Shown: positions 8,927-16,159 of the stretch, in pieces
How the letters are laid out: each line of letters begins with the position of its first letter
Numbering within the stretch: the stretch's first letter is position 1
Source of the DNA: Martinezella multihospitum
Lineage (GTDB): Bacteria > Pseudomonadota > Alphaproteobacteria > Rhizobiales > Rhizobiaceae
DNA: 64,000 nt
Assembly (NCBI RefSeq): GCF_900094585.1
Contig: NZ_FMAG01000001.1
Coordinates: 1,378,530-1,442,529, forward strand
Direction of reading: 5' to 3'
Made by a program: the position numbers and the translations under genes
The notes under the pieces: generated by a model
Seen by the model: the letters and a program-made list of their open reading frames with translations, nothing else
The model's database searches: none
Told to the model about the DNA's origin: nothing

Positions 8927-9538
8927 TCACATTGGCGGGATGACGCCGTTTATGCCGACCACGACACGGTCGGATTCAACCGTGTTGTCTCCATTGGTCG
9001 TGCCGTTGATGATGACCCCCGCGCCGGGTTTGATGTCGTCCTTCGTCGCCTTGCCGAAGGTGACGACCGGCGTGCCGGGCGGGATCGAGATCTTCTTCTC
9101 GCCGCCCTTGTAGGTGAGCGACAGGGTGGGGCCGTTGACCGAGGTGACGGCGCTGGCAACCGTCGCATTGGTCATCGAGCTCTTCGGCTTCAGATCCCAG
9201 CCGTAATCGCCCTCGCCGGTGCCTTTCATCGCGGCCGGGAAGATCAGCACCTCGAGCGCCCCGTTGATGCCGCTGTCGGTCGGAACGGACGCGATGCCGA
9301 CGAAATCCCCAGGCTTGATGTCTGTCACGGAGGCGTTGACGATGCCGTTGACGGCCCAGCCGGATTTCAGCTTGACCGTCACGTCCTTGCCTTCGCGCGA
9401 TTTGACCATCAGCGTATCGCCGCTGAGGCTTTCCACGACCCCGCGAACGCGTGCCTTGTCGGCAGCCTGTGCGGATAGTGTGGTCACGGCTCCAAGCGCC
9501 AGCACCATACCCATGATCTTCAACTTCGTGAGCGACAT
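8927..9538 (-). CDS. Exported DUF5666-type beta-barrel (OB-like) protein
   Basis: The protein is 203 residues from ATG 9538, chosen because GGAG lies six bases upstream. A cleavable signal peptide is clear (KIMGMVLALGAVTTLSAQAA). The mature part has two OB-like strand modules with the motifs ARVRGVVESLSGDTLMVKSR and DIKPGDFVGIASVPTDSG, then a second set (VNGPTLSLTYKGGEKKISIP, DDIKPGAGVIINGT). This matches the DUF5666 pattern of periplasmic proteins with no known activity. It heads the run that continues into the cytochrome and molybdoenzyme genes, and a sigma-factor-like promoter lies 145 bases upstream. It may assist the redox system, but this is inference. Confidence 0.8.
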   Translation of the reverse strand: MSLTKLKIMGMVLALGAVTTLSAQAADKARVRGVVESLSGDTLMVKSREGKDVTVKLKSGWAVNGIVNASVTDIKPGDFVGIASVPTDSGINGALEVLIFPAAMKGTGEGDYGWDLKPKSSMTNATVASAVTSVNGPTLSLTYKGGEKKISIPPGTPVVTFGKATKDDIKPGAGVIINGTTNGDNTVESDRVVVGINGVIPPM

Positions 9539-9681
9539 TCTGCTCTCCATATCTTTCATCTTTTCGATATGATGCCCATCCGGCTATCTGGAGCTGGTAG
9601 GGCGATCGCTTTGGAAATGAGGCAAGGTGGCTATGGCATCCTACCGGCGACAACCGATTGCCCCTCAATTCCGTCCCCTCA

Positions 9682-9706
9682 TTCGGCGCTTGTGCGAATG
9701 CGTTAC
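9682..9706 (-). promoter_or_regulatory. Putative ECF sigma promoter driving the DUF5666/cytochrome/molybdoenzyme run
   Basis: Read on the minus strand, GTAAC at 9706-9702 and CGAA at 9685-9682 are separated by 16 bases. The same two boxes with the same spacing occur on the plus strand in front of the sigma gene. From memory, this matches the SigF promoter pattern of Caulobacter (-35 GTAACC, -10 CGAA). Confidence 0.6.
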
Positions 9707-9760
9707 AGAGATCACGCCGTTGTGATCGCAAGAGAGGCGACAAAAAATCCGGTTCAGGAT

Positions 9761-9785
9761 GTAACAAATAGCGCCGATCAACGAA
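9761..9785 (+). promoter_or_regulatory. Putative autoregulatory ECF sigma promoter
   Basis: GTAAC at 9761-9765, then 16 bases, then CGAA at 9782-9785. The start codon of the sigma gene is at 9799, so the mRNA leader would be only a few bases and the gene may be nearly leaderless. Confidence 0.6.
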
Positions 9786-9798
9786 TGACTGCACGCGG

Positions 9799-10356
9799 AT
9801 GACGAAATCGGTATCGGAACAGGTCCTGAAAGGTTTGATGCTTCTATCGCTTGACGGCGATGAAGCTGCGTACAGGCGCTTGCTCGTTATTTTGCGGGAT
9901 CTGCTTTTGGCGTTTTATCGGAGGAGGCTTGGGGTTAACGCCGACCGGGATGCCGAGGATCTGGTCCAGGAGGTGCTTTTGGCGGTGCATAGCCGGCGCA
10001 TTACCTACGATCGGGAACGGCCGTTCACCGCATGGTTTTTCCAAATCGCGAAATACAAGCTGATCGACCACTTCAGGGTAAATGGCAGCAAAAGAGGCGT
10101 CGAAATAGCATTAGGAGACGAGATCGCGGCTGAATTTCGAGAGGAGGCACTCTTTGCTCACCTCGACATCGACCGTCTTCTCGATCAATTGCCTGCCAAA
10201 CAGAGGGAGCTTCTGCGGCAGGTAAAGATCGCCGGAAAAACCACTGCTGAAGCCGCGGCCGAGAGCGGGCAGTCTGAAGCAATGGTTCGCGTCAGCATTC
10301 ACCGAGGAATGCGCGCGATTGGACGCAAGCTGGGTTTTGCCAATGACGAAAAATGA
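9799..10356 (+). CDS. ECF sigma factor (SigF-like)
   Basis: This is a 185-residue RNA polymerase sigma factor with only regions 2 and 4. Region 2 shows DAEDLVQEVLLAVHSRR and FTAWFFQIAKYKLIDHFR, which bind core polymerase and the -10 box. Region 4 shows LPAKQRELLRQVKIAGKT followed by a helix-turn-helix (AEAAAESGQSEAMVRVSIHR). The next gene overlaps by 14 bases and encodes an NrsF-type membrane protein, the known anti-sigma partner of Caulobacter SigF. Together with the matching promoter boxes on both sides of the intergenic region, this suggests that it controls itself and the divergent molybdoenzyme operon. Confidence 0.93.
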   Translation: MTKSVSEQVLKGLMLLSLDGDEAAYRRLLVILRDLLLAFYRRRLGVNADRDAEDLVQEVLLAVHSRRITYDRERPFTAWFFQIAKYKLIDHFRVNGSKRGVEIALGDEIAAEFREEALFAHLDIDRLLDQLPAKQRELLRQVKIAGKTTAEAAAESGQSEAMVRVSIHRGMRAIGRKLGFANDEK

Positions 10357-10984
10357 TGAATTCATCGAGGCTCTGGTAAGCGATCTCACTCCGGTTCGCC
10401 ATCATGCGCTGCGAGTGAGGCTTGCGCTTACGATCATTGTCGGCGTGATCGGTGCGGCCATCGCACTGCTGATATCGCTCAACTTTCGCCCGCATCTGCA
10501 CCATGTGACGGTGGCGGCGTTTTGGGTGAAGTTTTTATATACCGCCGTACTCATGGGCGCGACGATCGTGGCCCTTGAACGGGTTGCGCGCCCAGAGGGT
10601 TCGATTGGGAGTATGGTTCGGGTTCTGGTCGTGGCATTCAGCATCGTCGTGCTTCTGGCCGTCGCTCAACTCGGACTGTCCCCGGCTTCATCCTATCCGG
10701 GTTTAATCGTCGGATATTCGGCGTCTTTTTGCCCGTTCCTGATCGTGGCTTTCGGCATTCCCGCTTTCTGCGCCAACATGTGGTTTCTCAGGCGTGCGGC
10801 CCCCACGCGTCCGGCGCTGGCCGGCTTCGTCGCGGGTGCTTGCGCCGGGGGAGTCGGCGGCTGGGTCTACTCATGGGCCTGCGTCGAAAACGGTATTCCA
10901 TTCATCGCGATATGGTACACGCTCGGCATCCTGCTGAGCGGGTTGGTCGGAAGCCTGGTCGGCAAAGTCAGTCTGCGCTGGTAG
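10343..10984 (+). CDS. NrsF/DUF1109-family membrane anti-sigma factor
   Basis: The protein is 213 residues from ATG 10343, inside the end of the sigma gene, which implies translational coupling. Six hydrophobic segments are visible, starting with LALTIIVGVIGAAIALLISL. The short N-terminal cytoplasmic tail (TKNDEFIEALVSDLTPV) is the part that holds the sigma factor in this family. Cys130, Cys143, Cys167 and Cys180 are present. In Caulobacter NrsF, two cysteines at nearly these positions (131 and 181, from memory) sense heavy metals. The role as anti-sigma is inferred from family and position. Confidence 0.88.
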   Translation: MTKNDEFIEALVSDLTPVRHHALRVRLALTIIVGVIGAAIALLISLNFRPHLHHVTVAAFWVKFLYTAVLMGATIVALERVARPEGSIGSMVRVLVVAFSIVVLLAVAQLGLSPASSYPGLIVGYSASFCPFLIVAFGIPAFCANMWFLRRAAPTRPALAGFVAGACAGGVGGWVYSWACVENGIPFIAIWYTLGILLSGLVGSLVGKVSLRW

Positions 10985-11153
10985 CTTCATTTTGACCTGT
11001 CGAGGTGCTGCAGGCATGCGGCCGATCTGAAGCTTTTTCCGATTTTTTGATGGTGATGATCATCGTGAGGGTGATCGGCGGGAGACGATCGGGCATTTTC
11101 ACGTTATGAATGGTGGTCATTGATCCTACCAATCAGACGCTGAGGTCCTTCAC

Positions 11154-12134
11154 ATGGCTTTGAACGTGCTTTTCATTGGCGGAACCGGCCAAATCTCATA
11201 TCCCTGCGTCGAGCGTGCGGTTGACCAGGGACATCGCGTCAGTGTCTACAACCGCGGCCTGAGGGGCGATCCATTGCCCGCAGGTGTGACTTCGATCACC
11301 GGCGAACTAGGATCGGCTGCCTATGCCGATCTCGCCAGAGCCAACTATGACGTTGTATGCCAGTTCATCGCCTTCACGCCGGATCAGATTGCGCGAGACA
11401 TCGAGGTATTTGCGGGCAATTGCGGCCAGTACATCTTCATCTCTTCGGCTTCGGTCTACGAGAAGCCGGCTCGCCACTATGTGATCACCGAAAAGACACC
11501 GGCGATCAATCCCTACTGGCCCTACAGCCAGGCCAAGATCGCTTGCGAGGAGCTGCTTATGGCGTCAAAGGGGCTCGCCTGGACGATCGTTCGCCCCAGT
11601 CACACCGTGCGCACGGGCCTGCCGATCATGATGGGCGACAGCGACATAATGGCGAGGCGCATGTTGGATGGCGAGCCCACGATCGTCGCAGGTGATGGCC
11701 ACACGCCGTGGACGTTGACGCGCTCTGTCGATTTCGCAGTTCCTTTCGTTGGGCTTTTCGGCAAGCAGGCAGCCCTGAGTGAAATCTTCCACATCACCTC
11801 CGATCGCGCCCATATATGGGATGATATTCAGAAGGCGATCGCCGGATTGCTGGGTGTCGAGGCGAAAATCGTCCACGTGCCGACGGATACACTGATCAAG
11901 TACAATCCGGATTGGGTGGGACCACTGATCGGCGACAAGGCCTGGACCGCGATCTTCGACAATTCGAAGGTCAAGCAGGTGGCCGGCGACTTCACCTGCG
12001 CCGAAAGCCTGGATGAAATCCTCGCCGAACCGATCATGCATCTGAAGCATCGCCTCTCCAAAAAACGTCCCCCAAAGGGTGAGCTCGATACTTTGATCGA
12101 CAGAATTTGCGCAGCGCAAAGCGCTTTGGGATAG
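11154..12134 (+). CDS. NAD(P)-dependent epimerase/dehydratase-like protein (extended SDR)
   Basis: This 326-residue protein starts with the nucleotide-binding motif FIGGTGQISYPCVERAV (GxxGxI). It has ISSASVYEKP in the catalytic-serine position and NPYWPYSQAKIACEE in place of the YxxxK helix; Tyr and Lys are present as Y-S-Q-A-K. It looks like a nucleotide-sugar or isoflavone-reductase-like SDR, with no clear substrate. GAGG lies eight bases before the ATG. It stands alone, with about 170 bases to the sigma/anti-sigma pair and a long gap after it. Confidence 0.88.
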   Translation: MALNVLFIGGTGQISYPCVERAVDQGHRVSVYNRGLRGDPLPAGVTSITGELGSAAYADLARANYDVVCQFIAFTPDQIARDIEVFAGNCGQYIFISSASVYEKPARHYVITEKTPAINPYWPYSQAKIACEELLMASKGLAWTIVRPSHTVRTGLPIMMGDSDIMARRMLDGEPTIVAGDGHTPWTLTRSVDFAVPFVGLFGKQAALSEIFHITSDRAHIWDDIQKAIAGLLGVEAKIVHVPTDTLIKYNPDWVGPLIGDKAWTAIFDNSKVKQVAGDFTCAESLDEILAEPIMHLKHRLSKKRPPKGELDTLIDRICAAQSALG

Positions 12135-12436
12135 GACAGTCATCTCTCGAGTGCCGCTTGGGGCGCTGTCTGTTGATTACCAGCTGAAAATGACCCGCTT
12201 GCACATTTTACGATCACCCGCTGTGCGCTCTCAACTAATTGAAATAGTTGGCTTTGTTTGCTTCTGTAAGATCGGATTGATATCCTCACATCGTGGTAGC
12301 AACTCGACCGCCTTCTGGAGCTGCGTCCACATGCCGTGGCGGAATGGTGCAAAGGACATTCTGGGCTGGTGACAACGAACTTGCCGACATTCTGGAGCGC
12401 AATGCGGCACGCCCGTGGTGACTCAGCCGGCGGCTC
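12135..12436. other. Intergenic stretch
   Basis: No supported gene. A short imperfect inverted repeat (CAACTA...TAGTTG) lies near 12233-12251. Open frames on both strands are short and atypical. Confidence 0.4.
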
Positions 12437-12916
12437 TCAGTCGCAGTGCTTCGGTGCCTTAAGCGTCTTCACCATCCTGTCAACCAGCGGTCCGAACTGC
12501 TTCTGTTGCGCGGTGGGGTACTCGAGTGTGAAGTTCCCCATTGCGTCATCGCAGAGCGCGATCTGCCTCATGTAGATGACCCGGTCGCCCTTGGTTCCCG
12601 AAAAGCTCGCCCATGATGCACCGCGCTTCTCGTAGGTGAATTTCCAGCCGTCCTCGGTCTCGAACTTCTTCCGAAGGTCACTCTCGCGGTTGAAGCCGCC
12701 TTCCGTCAGATAGTTACCCCAGACCGACAGCTTTGCCGTTCCGTCCGCGCTCTCAAGACCGATCCCGTCGCCATTGTCGGGCGTCTGAACCGTTTTGAAG
12801 TCTGCTGGAAGGTCGATGACGTAGCCGAAGCGGCCGTTTTCGTACAGTTTGAAGTCCGCGGCGACAACCGATGTGGCAAATACACATGCGGCGAAGATGG
12901 TGGAGAAGCGATACAT
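12437..12916 (-). CDS. Hypothetical exported protein
   Basis: This 159-residue protein has a short signal peptide (RFSTIFAACVFATSVVAA). The mature part begins FKLYENGRFGYVIDLPADFK and contains SWASFSGTKGDRVIYMRQI with two cysteines (one in ALCDDAMGN, one at the C-terminus in APKHCD) that could pair in the periplasm. Such small proteins with a Y(G/V)xxxDxP start are common in rhizobia but have no assigned function. It is a single gene with clear coding character. Confidence 0.8.
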   Translation of the reverse strand: MYRFSTIFAACVFATSVVAADFKLYENGRFGYVIDLPADFKTVQTPDNGDGIGLESADGTAKLSVWGNYLTEGGFNRESDLRKKFETEDGWKFTYEKRGASWASFSGTKGDRVIYMRQIALCDDAMGNFTLEYPTAQQKQFGPLVDRMVKTLKAPKHCD

Positions 12917-13263
12917 GGCAGTTCTCTGATGTTTCTCGCGTCAGAGGAAGTCACGAACACCGATCGGAGGTCAACAGATATCATGCCATCTCAAGGGCGT
13001 CGTTCCGGAATCATACGAGATCTTCGTCGGCACTGACGCAGCAGCCTAGCGTAAATGAGCTTAGCTGATTCGATCCTTCGTCGGTTTCTATCTCTTCAAA
13101 GAGCTATTTAATTTAAGTATCAAGCTGCCAGAGCGATTGTTGTATAACCTGCTGCTAAATATTGGACAATTTCCGGCTCTGTGAGCGCTTAGAATGTCAT
13201 TTGGCGTGGAACCAAGACCTACCCAAGAATGAGATCGAAACCGCTAAGAATGGCATGGCTACT
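12917..13263. other. AT-rich intergenic stretch
   Basis: No gene is seen. The stretch around 13080-13170 is markedly AT-rich and marks the border of the SGNH gene, whose flanks differ in composition from most of the window. Confidence 0.45.
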
Positions 13264-14694
13264 TCAGGTCGCGCGCAAGAAGAATTCGGTTGGAGTCTTG
13301 CCATGTTTCCCGGCTGCGGACCGGTGGTGTGGTTCATCCGAATGCCTCTGGTTGTCCGCTATCAGCATGTCGTCGTCATCCAGCCGCTCGACGACTAAGT
13401 AAACATGGTCGGGTCCGGGAGGGTCTGGATCCAGATCGTAAGTTACTCCGACGTCACCGGCTTGCTGGGAGCGAACCTCAATGCGCTGCCAGCCTCGCTT
13501 TTCGAGCAGTCGCGCCAGATTGCCTGCTCCGACGGTCATCGGAATGTCGATTCCGGACTCTTGAAGGAGTGCGCTTAGGTGCGCGGCGCATCCGTTGTGT
13601 GGAAATTCCGGGAGGGCTTTCGAAGCGGTCTTCCATGCTTTTGCAAGTCCCTGCGGCGATTTTCCATTCTCGATCAGTTCTGGGATGTGGACTTTGTCGT
13701 TAGAGGGGCTTGCCCCCTCGACCGATGCCGCTTCTTCCGCAATTACGACGTCGTAAGGTTTGAATTCCTTCCGAAAATTCCCAATATGCCGGTCGGCTAG
13801 CTTTGATCCCGAATCCGCATAGCTTTTGAGTTTTTGATAGAAGATTTTCGTTACCTTGCGGAAGCCGAGGTATACCGGATGGAGTTCGTTTGCCCACTCG
13901 TCTCTGGTAAGTGTCCCTTGTGTATTGATGAGATGATAGTTGTTTCCTTCGACTGCCTCGAGGCTTAGAAGCATTTTTCGGAATCGCTGTAGAGCATCCT
14001 TAGCTATACGCTCTCCATCGATTTGCGACCAGTTATTGAGATCGAGAGCGGGTTTCAGCCATGGTCCGGCACACAAGGGATGCACATAGCTTGGAATCGG
14101 AAAATCGTAATCGTGACCAAATATCGGGACTCCCGGAGCGTACCTGTCTCTAAGTTCGAAGAGCGACAGGTACGATTCCTTCACAATGCCCAGGGCCTTC
14201 GCAAATCGATCATTATTCAGACCGGAATTCTTGCCGTTGTTGAATTCGAGGAACATTCCAAATCTGCCAACGACGTCGTTTCCGCCGGCCGACACTAAGA
14301 TGCCATGCGGCTTGCCTCCGATCCAGTTGGCCCCGTCCCTAAGTTGAGCAATCATTCTCTCTTGCTTCGGCCCTGACATCATATCGGTGGACGCATCGCC
14401 CCAGTGGGCAAGGTTCAACACAGTTATCGGATGTGTCCCATAGGTCTGAAGTTGGAAAATTACGTCGGTTTGTTGGAAGGCGGGACCGTTGTTCAATAGC
14501 GGATAGTCGAACCAGGAATCTCCCGCGGACATCATGACGAAGGGCGGTGCTATCGCCTTCGCGGAGAGTCGCGCAGCAGCCTGTCTTCCGGCGGAAATTC
14601 GTGCGATTGTCTTTTGGTGCTCCTTGATGCGCTCACGAATGTCCGCATCGATCCGATCTTGCAGATTGTCGATGGGTAACTTATCCATTGGCAT
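13264..14694 (-). CDS. SGNH hydrolase fused to an NlpC/P60-like cysteine domain
   Basis: This 476-residue protein has an ATG at 14694 with GGAGGAG five bases upstream. Residues about 50-290 form an SGNH/GDSL esterase: Ser60 in SAGDSWFDYP, Gly99 in AHWGDAS, Asn139 in SAGGNDVVG, and Asp265/His272 in DEWANELHP. After a linker, residues about 360-476 resemble a papain-like NlpC/P60 fold with Cys369 (HNGCAAHLSALL), His430 (GPDHVYLVVE) and Asp447/Asn448. Esterase plus peptidase or amidase domains in one chain suggest an enzyme acting on cell-wall or surface polymer. No signal peptide is seen, so export would need another route. AT-rich flanks suggest acquisition. Confidence 0.82.
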   Translation of the reverse strand: MPMDKLPIDNLQDRIDADIRERIKEHQKTIARISAGRQAAARLSAKAIAPPFVMMSAGDSWFDYPLLNNGPAFQQTDVIFQLQTYGTHPITVLNLAHWGDASTDMMSGPKQERMIAQLRDGANWIGGKPHGILVSAGGNDVVGRFGMFLEFNNGKNSGLNNDRFAKALGIVKESYLSLFELRDRYAPGVPIFGHDYDFPIPSYVHPLCAGPWLKPALDLNNWSQIDGERIAKDALQRFRKMLLSLEAVEGNNYHLINTQGTLTRDEWANELHPVYLGFRKVTKIFYQKLKSYADSGSKLADRHIGNFRKEFKPYDVVIAEEAASVEGASPSNDKVHIPELIENGKSPQGLAKAWKTASKALPEFPHNGCAAHLSALLQESGIDIPMTVGAGNLARLLEKRGWQRIEVRSQQAGDVGVTYDLDPDPPGPDHVYLVVERLDDDDMLIADNQRHSDEPHHRSAAGKHGKTPTEFFLRAT

Positions 14695-15111
14695 CGTCGC
14701 TCCTCCGATGCTTAAGGTACAACCTAGCCGGATACTGGGTTCAAACGGTTAACCGATCAATTCCCCCTTAAGTGGTAGATCAGTTGGCATTTCTGCTCCG
14801 AGCGGACTGCAAATCGTGCGATGCATGTTGCGTCGGCAAGGAGCCTGCCTCGCATTCTTCGAGCTCAGCAACCTTGAATAGTATCCCTTTTTTTCCGAGT
14901 GCTCCGGAAGAGTTGCTGCAGGGAATATTATTGCAATTATTGTATAAATTCTCGTTTGGAAGATATATAAGGAATATATTTGGTGAAATATACGTGTTTT
15001 TTGTCGATTTTAATTCTGAAATAGAAAAATATACGTATATATAATCATAGGTTGTAATTTGTATTAAGGAATATATTGTGATAAATTGCCGGTAAGCTCG
15101 GGGAGGGTGAG
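14695..15111. other. Very AT-rich divergent promoter region
   Basis: This separates the SGNH fusion gene (minus) from the FecR gene (plus). Bases 14920-15080 are among the most AT-rich in the window, with long A/T runs. GGGAGGG at 15101-15107 is the ribosome site for the GTG start at 15112. No gene is supported. Confidence 0.55.
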
Positions 15112-16125
15112 GTGTTTTATCTGCGTCGCGCCGTGACCGTTGTGTTGAGCGCCATGCTGCTCGCACCATTGTCTTCGAAAGCTGCCGAGAAGGTCGGCCA
15201 GGCGGTACTGATTAAAACCGAAGTTACGGGTGCTGGCGGTCCGCTCGCGGTCGATGATCCCGTTCATCGGGACGAGCAAATTCGCACCTCGATTTCGGGC
15301 CTCGGACAGTTCACATTTCGGGACGGCACGAGACTGGCCGTCGGAGCCGGATCGTCCGTTACCATCGACAAATTCGTGTTTGATGACTCGGGCACGGTGA
15401 AAAAGCTGACCATAAATGCGGCAAAGGGCAGCTTTCGCTGGATGAGCGGAAATTCGAACCACTCAGCCTATCAGATCGTGACGCCGGCCGGAACGATCGG
15501 CGTGCGCGGAACCGCTTTTGATTTTTATGTCGGAGCCAACGGCACGACGGCGGTCGTTCTGTTGAACGGCGCTGCGCAATTCTGCGGTGCTGGCGGCTGC
15601 AGGCAGTTGAAACAGCAATGTGATTGCGTCGTTGCGAAGCGCAACGGTCAGATCAGCGAACCTCGCCGGGTCAATCGCGACGTTCTCAAAACGCTGGGCA
15701 ACCAGCGGGCTCTGCCGTTTCTGTCTGGGGATCAGCAACTTTCAGGGCGAATGGGTTTTGCCGGTAGCGGTGGTTGCGGTCTGTCGACGGCGATGAGAGA
15801 TCGGCCTAACGGCATATCTCCGCGCAGCGCTCCGGCGAACAATCCCAGTCCGACACAGCCCGGTACGCCGAGCGCACCCAGCCTCCAGGGATCGCCACAC
15901 GCTGAGGTGCCAGCCGCACCACACGAAACTCCCGGCACGCCGGATGTCTCAAATCCGCCAAGTGCGCCCGACAAATCCGGCAAACCGCACGAGCACGATG
16001 ACGACGAAGGCGAGCATCACGACCGTCATGGCAGAGGCGATCACGGATGGGGTGATCATCAGGGAGACGACCAGGACAGCCAAGGCAATCGTGACGATCA
16101 CGGTGGCGGAGATCGCCATCGGTAG
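15112..16125 (+). CDS. Exported FecR-domain protein with His/Asp-rich tail
   Basis: The GTG start is supported by GGGAGGG just upstream; the protein has 337 residues. After a signal peptide (TVVLSAMLLAPLSSKAA), residues about 55-155 form a FecR domain (DGTRLAVGAGSSVTIDKFVF, then TPAGTIGVRGTAFDF). Four cysteines follow at 158-172. Residues 235-290 are Pro/Ser/Ala-rich and flexible. The last 45 residues are packed with His, Asp and Gly and could bind divalent metal ions. Unlike true FecR it has no membrane anchor or sigma-binding part. It converges with a CHASE2-cyclase gene 34 bases away, a pairing I recall as recurrent in rhizobia. Confidence 0.88.
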   Translation: MFYLRRAVTVVLSAMLLAPLSSKAAEKVGQAVLIKTEVTGAGGPLAVDDPVHRDEQIRTSISGLGQFTFRDGTRLAVGAGSSVTIDKFVFDDSGTVKKLTINAAKGSFRWMSGNSNHSAYQIVTPAGTIGVRGTAFDFYVGANGTTAVVLLNGAAQFCGAGGCRQLKQQCDCVVAKRNGQISEPRRVNRDVLKTLGNQRALPFLSGDQQLSGRMGFAGSGGCGLSTAMRDRPNGISPRSAPANNPSPTQPGTPSAPSLQGSPHAEVPAAPHETPGTPDVSNPPSAPDKSGKPHEHDDDEGEHHDRHGRGDHGWGDHQGDDQDSQGNRDDHGGGDRHR

Positions 16126-16159
16126 GACGGTGAGTTGCGAAGGATGGCTATCAAATCAG

